Both the position numbers and the translations under genes were made by a program. From Thiofaba sp039822285 (lineage in GTDB: Bacteria > Pseudomonadota > Gammaproteobacteria > Halothiobacillales > Halothiobacillaceae): a stretch of DNA of 64,000 nucleotides. A model generated the notes under the pieces. That model saw nothing but the letters and a program-made list of their open reading frames with translations. It did no database searches and was not told the origin of the DNA. This document shows positions 55,023-63,217 of the stretch, one piece after another. The stretch spans positions 1-64,000 of the forward strand of contig NZ_JBAJEY010000004.1 of the NCBI RefSeq assembly GCF_039822285.1, written 5' to 3'. The first letter of the stretch is position 1. Each line of letters starts with the position of its first letter.

Positions 55023-55822
55023 GTAAGACGCCCCTCGCACTCGCCCGACGTCTGGCCGGACGGGGTGCCCATCCGTTCGAGGGCGCGCGCAAGCCCTTCT
55101 TCCATCAGTGGCCGCAGGGCCTGCGCGAGGCTCTTGAACAGCATGGGATGCTCGCCCTCCTCCCCGGCCAGCAGCAGCTTCATGCGCTGGCGCTCGGTGG
55201 GCTTGCTGAAACAGGCCGGACAGTTCTCATGGATCACCGGCAAACCGGCCTCCGCGGCGAAGTCGCGCAGTTGCCGCTCACGCACCAGGGCCAGGGGGCG
55301 GATGATGCGCACATCGCCCGCATCGTTCAGGTAGTGCAGCTTCATGGTGTTGAGCTTGCCGCCATGAAAGGCGGACATCAGGAAGCTCTCGGCGATGTCG
55401 TCCAGGTGCTGGCCGAGGGCGAGCACGTTGTAGCCGTGCTCGCGCGCGGTCTTGTACATCAGCCCGCGCTTCATGCGCGCGCAGAAGGCGCAGTAGGAGT
55501 CGCCGCGCATGTGCTCCCCGGCAAGCTCCACGATCGGGGCCTCGACGTAGTGATAGGTCACGCCCAGCTGTGCCAGGTAGTCCTTCAGCGCGGCGGGCGA
55601 GAACTCCGGGGTCTGTGGGTCGATGGTGACCGCAGCAAGCTCGAAGGAGAACGGCGCATGCCGCTGCACATGGCGCAAGAGGTGCAGCAGGGTGAGCGAA
55701 TCCTTGCCGCCGGAGAGCCCGAGCAGGACCCGGTCGCCTGCGTTGACCATGCGGTAGCGGGCCATGGTGCGGATGGCGGTCTTGAGCAGCTTCTTCGGCA
55801 GGCGGGGGATGGGTGCGGTCAT
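55019..55822 (-). CDS. ttcA: TtcA-type tRNA 2-thiocytidine synthetase family protein
   Basis: 267 aa. The PP-loop SGGKDS is at residues 37-42. Cysteine pairs are CAFC (C111, C114) and CPAC (C201, C204), as in TtcA, which binds a 4Fe-4S cluster and thiolates cytidine 32 of tRNA. ATG 55822 is preferred to an upstream TTG at 55843. The protein is slightly shorter than E. coli TtcA (311 aa), so a related TtcA-like ATPase cannot be excluded. It is co-transcribed with the acyltransferase. Confidence 0.82.
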   Translation of the reverse strand: MTAPIPRLPKKLLKTAIRTMARYRMVNAGDRVLLGLSGGKDSLTLLHLLRHVQRHAPFSFELAAVTIDPQTPEFSPAALKDYLAQLGVTYHYVEAPIVELAGEHMRGDSYCAFCARMKRGLMYKTAREHGYNVLALGQHLDDIAESFLMSAFHGGKLNTMKLHYLNDAGDVRIIRPLALVRERQLRDFAAEAGLPVIHENCPACFSKPTERQRMKLLLAGEEGEHPMLFKSLAQALRPLMEEGLARALERMGTPSGQTSGECEGRLT

Positions 55823-55881
55823 GATGCGGATATGGAGGGTCAAGGCGGTATTCTAAACAATCTCGCCACCAGGAATCCGCC

Positions 55882-56841
55882 ATGCGCACCCTCTACCCGC
55901 CGATCCAGCCTTTCCAAAGCTTCGCCCTGCCGGTGTCCAACCTGCACACCCTGTACGTCGAGGAGTGCGGCAATCCGGACGGTCTGCCGGTGGTGTTCCT
56001 GCATGGCGGGCCGGGGGCGGGCTGCACGGAAAACCATCGCCGCTATTTCGACCCCGAGCGTTACCGCATCGTGCTCTTCGACCAGCGCGGCTGCGGACGC
56101 TCCACCCCGCACGCGGAGCTTGCTGAGAACACCACCTGGGATCTGGTGGCGGACATCGAGCGCATCCGCGCACAGCTTGGCATCGAGCGCTGGTTGGTGT
56201 TCGGTGGCTCCTGGGGCAGCACGCTGGGTCTCGCCTATGCCGAGGCCCACCCGGAACGGGTGACGGGGCTGATCCTGCGCGGCATCTTCCTCTGCCGCCC
56301 GCGCGACATCCACTGGTTCTACCAGGAGGGGGCGAGCGCGCTCTTCCCGGACCACTGGCGCGATTACCTTGCACCGGTCCCGGAGCCCGATCGCGGCGAC
56401 CTGCTTTCCGCCTACCACCGCCTGCTGACGGGGCCGGATGAGCTGCGCCGCATGGCTGCGGCCAAGGCCTGGTCGCTGTGGGAGGGGCGGACCGCCACCC
56501 TGCTGCCGGATACCGCCACCACCGACTATTTTGGCAACCCGCACGTCGCCCTGAGCCTTGCGCGCATCGAGAACCACTACTTCGTCAACCACGCCTTTCT
56601 CGAACCGGACCAGCTCTGCCGCGATGCCGGGCGGCTTGCCCACATCCCCGGCATCATCGTCCACGGCCGCTACGACGTGGTCTGCCCGATCGAGCAGGCC
56701 TTCGCCCTGGCGGAGGCCTGGCCCGAGGCACGGCTTCAGATCATCCCCGATGCCGGTCATGCCGCAAGCGAGCCGGGCATCGTCGACGCGCTGGTGCGGG
56801 CGACCGACCAGTTCGCGGACTTCCTGGAGGAGCAGGCATGA
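55882..56841 (+). CDS. pip: Proline iminopeptidase
   Basis: 319 aa alpha/beta hydrolase that removes N-terminal proline from peptides. HGGPGAGC (oxyanion region, ~41-48), nucleophile GGSWGST (S110), later catalytic Asp in VHGRYDVVCP and His in PDAGHAASE. Length and family signature fit. Divergent from ttcA; it overlaps dtd by 4 bases. Confidence 0.94.
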   Translation: MRTLYPPIQPFQSFALPVSNLHTLYVEECGNPDGLPVVFLHGGPGAGCTENHRRYFDPERYRIVLFDQRGCGRSTPHAELAENTTWDLVADIERIRAQLGIERWLVFGGSWGSTLGLAYAEAHPERVTGLILRGIFLCRPRDIHWFYQEGASALFPDHWRDYLAPVPEPDRGDLLSAYHRLLTGPDELRRMAAAKAWSLWEGRTATLLPDTATTDYFGNPHVALSLARIENHYFVNHAFLEPDQLCRDAGRLAHIPGIIVHGRYDVVCPIEQAFALAEAWPEARLQIIPDAGHAASEPGIVDALVRATDQFADFLEEQA

Positions 56842-57293
56842 TCGGGCTCTTGCAGCGGGTGACTCAGGCGCGGGTGGAGATCGAAGGCAAGAGCGTCGGC
56901 GCCATCGGGCGCGGCCTTTTGGTGCTGGTCGGGGTGGAGCGCGGGGATGGGGTGGCCGAGGCCGACCGGTTGCTCGAGCGCCTGCTGAGCTACCGGGTCT
57001 TTCCTGATGAAGCCGGCAGGATGAACCGCTCGCTGCGCGACATCCAGGGCGGGCTGCTGCTAGTGCCGCAGTTCACCCTGGCGGCGGACACCCGCACCGG
57101 TACGCGGCCGAGTTTCACCCCCGCCGCGCCGCCGGAGGAGGGGCGGCGGCTGTTCGACTACCTCCTGGCACGGGCCAACCACACCCATCCCGAGGTGGCC
57201 GCGGGGGTGTTCGGCGCCGACATGCAGGTGAGCCTGACCAATGACGGGCCCGTCACCTTCTGGCTGAGGGTGGGGGCGGGCCTGGCGGGGTGA
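56838..57293 (+). CDS. dtd: D-aminoacyl-tRNA deacylase
   Basis: 151 aa. MIGLLQRVTQARVEI, PQFTLAADTRTGTRPSF and the Gly-Pro motif NDGPVTFWL define Dtd, which removes D-amino acids or glycine from mischarged tRNA. The ATG overlaps the pip stop (ATGA). It ends 4 bases from the convergent TerC gene with no room for a terminator. Confidence 0.95.
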   Translation: MIGLLQRVTQARVEIEGKSVGAIGRGLLVLVGVERGDGVAEADRLLERLLSYRVFPDEAGRMNRSLRDIQGGLLLVPQFTLAADTRTGTRPSFTPAAPPEEGRRLFDYLLARANHTHPEVAAGVFGADMQVSLTNDGPVTFWLRVGAGLAG

Positions 57294-57297
57294 GGCG

Positions 57298-58068
57298 TCA
57301 GGAGCGCTCAGCCTCCTCGGCCTCGTCCAGCTTCTTGTGCAGCTTGACCGGCTCCTGCTTCATGCCGCGGCGCATGCGAATATTGAGCATCTCCACCATC
57401 ACCGAGAAGGCCATGGCGAAGTAGATGTAGCCCTTCGGCACGTGCACGTCGAAGCCTTCCGCGATCAGCACCACGCCAATCACCACCAGGAAGCTCAGGG
57501 CCAGCATCTTGATCGACGGGTGGCGGTCGACGAAGTCGCTGATGGGGCCGGCGGCGAACATCATGACGCCCACGGCGGCGACGATGGCGGCGACCATGAC
57601 CGGGATCTGGTTGACCAGGCCGACGGCGGTGATGACTGAGTCGAACGAGAATACGATGTCGATCAGCGCGATCTGGATCAGGGTGGCGAAGAAGGTCGGT
57701 GCCCCCTTGACCTCCCGCTCCTCCTCGCCATCGGCGCCTTCGAGGCTCGCGTGGATCTCCATGGTGCTCTTCCAGAGCAGGAACAGCCCGCCGCCGATGA
57801 GGATGATGTCCCGCCCGGAGATGCCTTGCTCGAACACGGTGAAGAACGGCTCGGTCAAGCGCATGATCCAGGCCAGCGACAGCAGCAGCAGGATGCGCGT
57901 GACCATGGCCAGGGACAGGCCGAAATAGCGCGCCTTGGCGCGCAGGTGTTCCGGCAGGCGGTTGACCAGGATGGCGATGAAGATGATGTTGTCGATGCCG
58001 AGGACGATTTCCAGGGCGGTCAGGGTGAGGAAGGCCATCCACACCGCAGGGTCGAGCAGCAGTTCCAC
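57298..58068 (-). CDS. TerC-family integral membrane protein
   Basis: 256 aa, about seven to eight transmembrane helices. LTALEIVLGIDNIIFIAIL and IDIVFSFDSVITAVGL are the duplicated acidic motifs of TerC proteins (UPF0053/TerC), linked to metal export. Start chosen as GTG 58068 behind GGAG; upstream residues to 58200 are atypical and include the ydcH leader. No recognised metal riboswitch precedes it. Substrate unknown. Confidence 0.85.
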   Translation of the reverse strand: MELLLDPAVWMAFLTLTALEIVLGIDNIIFIAILVNRLPEHLRAKARYFGLSLAMVTRILLLLSLAWIMRLTEPFFTVFEQGISGRDIILIGGGLFLLWKSTMEIHASLEGADGEEEREVKGAPTFFATLIQIALIDIVFSFDSVITAVGLVNQIPVMVAAIVAAVGVMMFAAGPISDFVDRHPSIKMLALSFLVVIGVVLIAEGFDVHVPKGYIYFAMAFSVMVEMLNIRMRRGMKQEPVKLHKKLDEAEEAERS

Positions 58069-58192
58069 AAGGGACTCCGGAAGTTTGCGAATGCCGGGAT
58101 TATACGTAGTCCCGCCTTTGAGCGCCGCCCTTCGCCTTGCCGGGCCAGCGCCGGACGGTGTAGGGTTGTAAGACTCACTCCCATGGGAATGC

Positions 58193-58216
58193 TGCCCCAT
58201 TGGAATGGGGCATTTT
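58193..58216 (+). promoter_or_regulatory. Stem-loop with T-run upstream of ydcH
   Basis: TGCCCCATT (58193-58201) and AATGGGGCA (58204-58212) form a 9-bp stem followed by TTTT, 30 bases before the ydcH start. It may attenuate ydcH or terminate upstream transcription. Confidence 0.5.
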
Positions 58217-58245
58217 CATCCACGCTTCACTGACAGGAGCACGAC

Positions 58246-58482
58246 ATGACCGTCGATCATCACGATCTCGTCCACGAGTTCCCCGAGTACAAGGAACGCA
58301 TCCATCAATTGAAGATGGACAACGCCCACTTTGCCAAACTGTTCGAGGAGTACAACGATCTGACCAACAAGATCGAGGTGCTGGAGAACAACGAGGTGCC
58401 GGTCGCCGACGAGAGCCTCGAGGACCTGAAGAAGCAGCGCCTTACGCTGAAGGACGAACTCTACGCCATGCTGACCGCCTGA
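58246..58482 (+). CDS. ydcH: YdcH-family small protein (DUF465)
   Basis: 78 aa, helical. HHDLVHEFPEYKERIHQLK and AHFAKLFEEYNDLTNKIE are diagnostic of DUF465; a helical-hairpin or coiled-coil fold is likely. Function unknown. Preceded by a ribosome-binding site AGGAG, followed by a good terminator. Confidence 0.92.
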   Translation: MTVDHHDLVHEFPEYKERIHQLKMDNAHFAKLFEEYNDLTNKIEVLENNEVPVADESLEDLKKQRLTLKDELYAMLTA

Positions 58483-58508
58483 TCCCCGATCGGGCTGCGC
58501 ACACCGGA

Positions 58509-58530
58509 GGCCGCGACGAGCGGCCTTTTT
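58509..58530 (+). terminator. Intrinsic terminator of ydcH
   Basis: GGCCGC (58509-58514) and GCGGCC (58520-58525) with a 5-base loop and five T residues at 58526-58530. A group II intron remnant starts 4 bases later. Confidence 0.8.
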
Positions 58531-58534
58531 GCTG

Positions 58535-58813
58535 GTGCGCCCGGCAGGGCGCACTCACTTGGAGGTGGAAGTCCTCTACTCGCCCGGCAAGGGGAAGAGT
58601 TAGCCGAACGGCAAGGGTGTCGTGGGTAACTGCGAATCTGGAGGAAGCCGAAGGCAAAGCGCTGGCCCCGAAGACCTTCTTTGATCGTCTAGGTCTGGTG
58701 TCGCTGCTCGATACGACGCGACGACTCCAGTGTCTTTCATGAACCGCCGTATGCGGAACCGCACGTACGGTGGTGTGAGAGGGCGACGGGGGTGACCCCG
58801 TCCTCTACTCGAT
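58535..58813 (+). mobile_element. ORF-less group II intron remnant
   Basis: The 5' end GTGCGCCCGGCAGGGCGCAC is a group II intron 5' splice-site and domain I start. GAGTTAGCCGAACGGCAAGGG and GGAGGAAGCCGAAGGCAAAG are conserved domain I pieces. The 3' part contains a domain V-like hairpin (CCGTATGCGG...CCGCACGTACGG, about 58746-58772, with a GAAC loop instead of GNRA) and a domain VI stem ending CCTCTACTCGAT near 58813. There is no room for the intron-encoded reverse transcriptase, so it is about 280 bases and must be defective or trans-acting at best. It lies just behind a terminator, the typical class C-like insertion position. Confidence 0.78.
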
Positions 58814-58821
58814 TCCCAAGC

Positions 58822-59460
58822 CTAGCCGGTGCGCAATATCTGGCCGAGGCGGGCGCCATAAGCACGCACTCGCGCCAGGAAGTGCGTGTCCCCAAAAGCG
58901 AAAACGGTCGTTTGCTCGGCGAGGGGCAGGGCGGCGAGCAGCGCCTCCGCTCCACCCTCGAAAGCCCCCGGCAGGCCGTCGACACTAGCCAGACGCGAGG
59001 GGATGCCCCAGTCCTCCAGCAGGGGGATGGCGGCGATCACCCCGGCTGGCATGCCTTCGATGAGAAACCGCGAGGGGCGGGGACGGAAGGGGACCGGGCC
59101 AGGCGGCTCATACAGCGCCAGCAGCCGCCCGGGAAGTACACCGCGCAGCCGCTCGCAGAGATGGATCAGGGGGGCAAGGCCAAGCCCCTGGGCGATGAGG
59201 ATGGCCTCCCCTTGCGGGCACACCAAGGGCGCCCCGTCGAGGGTCGCGGCATCGTCAGGGCGTGGGGCTGTGGAGCGGTGGGCCAGGACCTCGAGTCGGC
59301 CGCCTTGGGGCTCACGCATCGGCCAGAGGGTGTCGCCTCCAGCCAGGCGGAGATGCTGCCCTGGGGCGGGTGGGGGACAGTCCCCCGGCCAAGCGAGGGT
59401 GAGGTGGAGGTAGGGGCCGAGCTCGGCTCGCCCCAGGATGGTCAAGGGATCAAGCCTCAC
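58822..59460 (-). CDS. FNR-like flavin/NAD-binding domain protein
   Basis: 212 aa from GTG 59460, overlapping the upstream hydrolase stop by 11 bases. An N-terminal beta region (YLHLTLAWPGD, PAPGQHLRL, WPMREPQGGRLEVL) resembles FAD-binding reductase domains, and EAILIAQGLGLAPLIHL matches the start of their NAD-binding half. No 2Fe-2S cysteine motif follows. The family assignment is from pattern; the substrate is unknown. It ends 9 bases past the intron remnant. Confidence 0.55.
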   Translation of the reverse strand: MRLDPLTILGRAELGPYLHLTLAWPGDCPPPAPGQHLRLAGGDTLWPMREPQGGRLEVLAHRSTAPRPDDAATLDGAPLVCPQGEAILIAQGLGLAPLIHLCERLRGVLPGRLLALYEPPGPVPFRPRPSRFLIEGMPAGVIAAIPLLEDWGIPSRLASVDGLPGAFEGGAEALLAALPLAEQTTVFAFGDTHFLARVRAYGARLGQILRTG

Positions 59461-60292
59461 AGGGCAGGCGCTCGGAGCGTGCCTCGAGGAAGTCGCGCAG
59501 GGCGCGCAGGAACTCGTTGGGTGTCTCGACATGCGGCCAGTGATGGGCCAGTGGCAGGCTGACCACGCAGGCCCGCGGGAAGCTTTGGTGGATCAGGCCG
59601 AGGTCGGCGTCGCGCACGTAGTCCGAATGCCCGCCGCGGATGAATAGGGCCGGTCCCTCATACAACCGATCGAGGAAGGGCATGGCGTTGAGCTCCTCGT
59701 ACGCCTCCTCCAGCCCGGCCAGGTTCAGCCGCCAGTGGAACCGTCCGTTGCCATCCCGCGCGAGATTGGTCAAAAGGAAGTCGCGAACCGCCGGGTTGGG
59801 GATGTGCGCGGCCATCGCCTCGCTGGCCTCGCGGCGTGAGGTGATGCGGGCGAGCGGCACGGCGTGCAGGGCGCGGAACAGCTCAAGGTGCAGGGGCGGG
59901 TAGGCGCGAGGGGCGATGTCGACCACGGTCAGGCTATCGATGCGCTCGGGCGCGCGGCTGGCGAGCAGCATTGCCGCCTTGCCGCCGAGCGAGTGGCCCA
60001 GGAGGTGGGCGCGCGCAAGGCCCAGACGATCCATCAGCGCCAGGGTGTCGCCCGCGATGTCCTGGTAACGGTTGGTGGGCGCATGCGGGGAGTCGCCGTG
60101 ATTGCGCAGGTCGGGCAGGATGACCTGCCAGGTATCGGCCAGGCGCTGGGCGATGCTTCGCCAGTTCGCGCCCGAGCCGAACAGGCCGTGCAGGATGATC
60201 AGCGGCTCGCCCCGGCCCAAGGTTTCGTAATGCAGCTTCACGTGGGTGTCCGAGCGGAAGGTGCGGGCAAGGATACCATCACGGTGATTCAT
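59450..60292 (-). CDS. Alpha/beta hydrolase, YbfF-like esterase
   Basis: 280 aa. LIILHGLFGSGANW (oxyanion), nucleophile elbow LLGHSLGGKAA (S101) and C-terminal LAHHWPHVETPNEFL with the catalytic His are present. It most resembles the YbfF esterase family; the physiological substrate is unknown. ATG 60292 overlaps the end of the ABC transporter gene by 14 bases; longer frames are shadows. Confidence 0.85.
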   Translation of the reverse strand: MNHRDGILARTFRSDTHVKLHYETLGRGEPLIILHGLFGSGANWRSIAQRLADTWQVILPDLRNHGDSPHAPTNRYQDIAGDTLALMDRLGLARAHLLGHSLGGKAAMLLASRAPERIDSLTVVDIAPRAYPPLHLELFRALHAVPLARITSRREASEAMAAHIPNPAVRDFLLTNLARDGNGRFHWRLNLAGLEEAYEELNAMPFLDRLYEGPALFIRGGHSDYVRDADLGLIHQSFPRACVVSLPLAHHWPHVETPNEFLRALRDFLEARSERLPCEA

Positions 60293-62066
60293 GCCCGTAG
60301 AGCTTGTGGTACAGGCCGCGCTGCTCCAGCAGCTCCGCGTGCGCGCCCTGCTCGACGATGCGGCCGTTCTCGAACACCAGCACCCGGTCGGCCTGGCGCA
60401 CGGCGGACAGGCGGTGGGCAATGATGAGCACGGTGCGATCCGCGAGGGCCTGGCGCAGGTTGGCGTGTACCTTGGCCTCGGTGACGTTGTCGAGCATGGA
60501 GGTCGCCTCGTCGAGGATCACCACGCAAGGCTCGGTCAGCACCATGCGGGCAATGGCCAGCCGCTGGCGCTGCCCGCCGGAGAGGCGCACGCCCTGGTTG
60601 CCCAGTGGGGTGTCGAGCCCCTGCGGGAGGGCCTCGACGGTCTCGCGCAGCTCGGCCACCCCGAGGGCGTGCCAGAGGGACTCATCGGGCATGTCGCGCC
60701 CGAGGGTGAGGTTGGCGCGCACCGTGTCGTTGAACAGCGCGGGCTGCTGCAGCACCACCGCCACGTGCTCGCGCACCTTGGCAAGGCCAATCTGTTCGAT
60801 GGGGAAGCCGCCGTACAGCACCCGGCCGGACTGCGGGGTGTAGAGGCCGAGCAGCACCTGGGCGAGGGTCGACTTGCCGCCGCCACTGGCACCGACCAGG
60901 GCGACCTTTTCCCCTGGGGCGATGTCGAGGCTCACCCCATCCAGCACCGGCTGGTCCTCGCGGTAGGCGAAGCGCACGTCTTCGAGGGTCAGGCTCACCG
61001 TCTTCCGCCCGGCGAACGGGTCGTGCAGGGCCGGGTAGCTGGGCTCCTCACGCAGGGCGGCCAGCCCGTTCAGGCGCGCAAGCGCGGCCTTCGCCCCGTA
61101 CCAGGAGAATTGCACGCTCAGGAGCTCCTGCACCGGTCCCATCATGAACCACAGGTAGCCGAACACGCCGATCATCACGCCAATGGACAGATCGGAGAAC
61201 ACCACGGTGAGCATCGCCACCGCGCGGAAGACGTCGAAGCCGAACAGGAACACCATGAACGACAGGCGGTTCATCGCATCGCTCTGCCAGGCCTGGGCGA
61301 CGGCGGTGTCCCGCACGCCGCGCGCCCGCTCGACCACCCGCGCAAGGTAATGCCGCTCCCGGTTGGCGGCGCGGATCTGCTGGATCACCTCCAACGTCTC
61401 GGTCAGCGACTGCTGGAACAGCTCGAAGGCGGAGTTCTCGCGTCGCTTGAGCTCCTTCACCCGCTTGCCGAGCTTCATCGTCAGCAGGATCACCAAGGGG
61501 TTGAACAGCAGGATGATCAGGGCGAGCTGCCAGTGCAGCCACAGCAGGACGGCCGAGGTGCCGATCAGCATCAGCACGTTGACCAGAAAGCGCGCCACCG
61601 TCTGGCCGATGAAGGTGTCGATCGTCTCGACGTCGGTCACCAGACGCGAGGTGGTGCTGCCGCTGCCGAGGGTCTCGTACTCGGCCATCGCCACCCGGCC
61701 GAGCCTATCGAGCAGGGTGCGGCGCAGGCGATAGCTGACATCCTTGCTGATCCGGGTGAAGGCGCGCGTCTGCCAGACGTTCAGGCCCAGGGCGGCGATG
61801 CGCAGCACCAGGGTCAGCAGCATCACTGCCGTCACGTACAGCACCGGGCCGTGCCAGGCCTGCGGGAAGAGGGCCTGGGTGGCGTGCACCAGCGTGCCGG
61901 GCTGGTGGAGCAGTACCTCGTCGACCAGCAGTGGAAGCAGCAGGGGCAGTGGGATGCTGACCGCCGCGGCGAGGACGGCGACGATATGCGCCTGCACCAG
62001 GGCGCGACGGTGTTCGAGCGCCCAGCTGAGGATCTTGCGCCAGGTGAAGGCGGCGGGAGCGGGCAT
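60279..62066 (-). CDS. ABC exporter, fused permease and ATPase (MsbA-like)
   Basis: 595 aa half-transporter. About six transmembrane helices lie in residues ~25-320; the nucleotide-binding domain has Walker A GASGGGKST, signature LSGGQRQRLAIARM, Walker B VVILDEATS and the H-loop IIAHRLS. ATG 62066 chosen; TTG 62087 gives 7 more residues. It is first in a three-gene minus-strand set with overlapping ends. The substrate (lipid, peptide or drug) cannot be told. Confidence 0.88.
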   Translation of the reverse strand: MPAPAAFTWRKILSWALEHRRALVQAHIVAVLAAAVSIPLPLLLPLLVDEVLLHQPGTLVHATQALFPQAWHGPVLYVTAVMLLTLVLRIAALGLNVWQTRAFTRISKDVSYRLRRTLLDRLGRVAMAEYETLGSGSTTSRLVTDVETIDTFIGQTVARFLVNVLMLIGTSAVLLWLHWQLALIILLFNPLVILLTMKLGKRVKELKRRENSAFELFQQSLTETLEVIQQIRAANRERHYLARVVERARGVRDTAVAQAWQSDAMNRLSFMVFLFGFDVFRAVAMLTVVFSDLSIGVMIGVFGYLWFMMGPVQELLSVQFSWYGAKAALARLNGLAALREEPSYPALHDPFAGRKTVSLTLEDVRFAYREDQPVLDGVSLDIAPGEKVALVGASGGGKSTLAQVLLGLYTPQSGRVLYGGFPIEQIGLAKVREHVAVVLQQPALFNDTVRANLTLGRDMPDESLWHALGVAELRETVEALPQGLDTPLGNQGVRLSGGQRQRLAIARMVLTEPCVVILDEATSMLDNVTEAKVHANLRQALADRTVLIIAHRLSAVRQADRVLVFENGRIVEQGAHAELLEQRGLYHKLYGHESP

Positions 62067-62239
62067 GGGATGCGGTGACGTATTCAAACCATAGCCTCGA
62101 AGTATGCCTATACTCGAACCGTGATCTCACGGGGGCAGGCCCCCTTCACAGCCTGTTCAGGGGCCCTTGGGGTCTCTACAAAAATCCAAGGGATTGGGAG
62201 CAGAGTTTTCCCAATGCCTTGGCGGTAAGGAAAACGGAG

Positions 62240-63214
62240 ATGCATGTTCTCATTACGGGCGGCGCAGGCTTCATTGGCAGCCATCTCGCCGAATATCACC
62301 TCGCCCTGGGCGACAAGGTGCATGTGGTCGATGACCTCAGCACCGGACAGCTCAGCAATATTGCCCCATTCCTGGATGATCCGCATTTCCGCTTCACCGA
62401 GCAGGACATCCTCACCTGGTGCGAGCTGGATCATGCCGTGGGCTGGGCCGATCGCATCTACCACATGGCTGCCGTCGTCGGCGTTTTCAGGGTGCTGGCC
62501 GAGCCGATCAAGGTCCTTGCGACTAATATCGCGGCCTGTGAACGGCTGCTGCGTGCGGTTGTGCACGGTGGCTGGCGGCCGCAGGTCGTGATTGCCTCCA
62601 GCTCGGAGGTCTATGGCCCGCAAGGCCGTGTGGCCCTGCATGAGGGAATGCCGTTGTTGATCACCCCGGGGGCCCCGCCGCGCTGGAATTACGCCATCAG
62701 CAAGCTGGCCGACGAAGCACTGGGGATCTCTTACGCGCGTCAACACGGTATCCCCGTGGTGATCGCGCGGCTGTTCAACACCGTCGGTCCGCGCCAAACC
62801 GGTCGTTATGGCATGGTGGTGCCGCGCTTCGTGCGGCAGGCTGTGCGCGGTGAGCCCTTGACCGTGTTCGGTGATGGCCTGCAGAGCCGCGCCTTCATCG
62901 ATGTGCGGGACACGGTGCGTTATCTCGATCAGTTGGCCCAGCATGCCTCGACGGAGGGCGTCATCTGCAATGTCGGGCGGGATGATGAGATCACCATCGA
63001 GAACCTGGCGCGCAAAGTCATCGAACGCGTGGGTTCGACTTCAACTATCCTCACCATGGACTACGAGGCAGCCTATGGTCAGGCCTATGAGGATATCCCC
63101 CATCGCCGACCATCCGTCCGGAAATTGCATGAGCTGGTGGAGCACCGTCCGACATGGACGCTGGATGCCACCCTTGATGATTTGATTGCGCGCGTGCGCG
63201 CCGAGGAGACATGA
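62240..63214 (+). CDS. NAD-dependent epimerase/dehydratase
   Basis: 324 aa extended SDR of nucleotide-sugar metabolism. NAD-binding GGAGFIG (7-13) and D31 after the second strand; catalytic region SSSEVYGPQG (~120-128) and Y151/K155 in NYAISK. The start MHVLITGG at 62240 follows GGAGA; the longer frame to 62075 is intergenic. The following glycosyltransferase is coupled at its end, suggesting surface polysaccharide synthesis; the sugar substrate is unknown. Confidence 0.88.
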   Translation: MHVLITGGAGFIGSHLAEYHLALGDKVHVVDDLSTGQLSNIAPFLDDPHFRFTEQDILTWCELDHAVGWADRIYHMAAVVGVFRVLAEPIKVLATNIAACERLLRAVVHGGWRPQVVIASSSEVYGPQGRVALHEGMPLLITPGAPPRWNYAISKLADEALGISYARQHGIPVVIARLFNTVGPRQTGRYGMVVPRFVRQAVRGEPLTVFGDGLQSRAFIDVRDTVRYLDQLAQHASTEGVICNVGRDDEITIENLARKVIERVGSTSTILTMDYEAAYGQAYEDIPHRRPSVRKLHELVEHRPTWTLDATLDDLIARVRAEET

Positions 63215-63217
63215 CTC

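Noticed and set aside
58069..58245. yybP-ykoY-type manganese riboswitch before the TerC-family gene
   Set aside because: No such structure is recognised; the visible stem-loop (58193-58212) is on the ydcH side and too small.
58738..58813. Short open frame starting MNRRMRNRTYGG
   Set aside because: It is the domain V/VI structure of the intron remnant read as protein.
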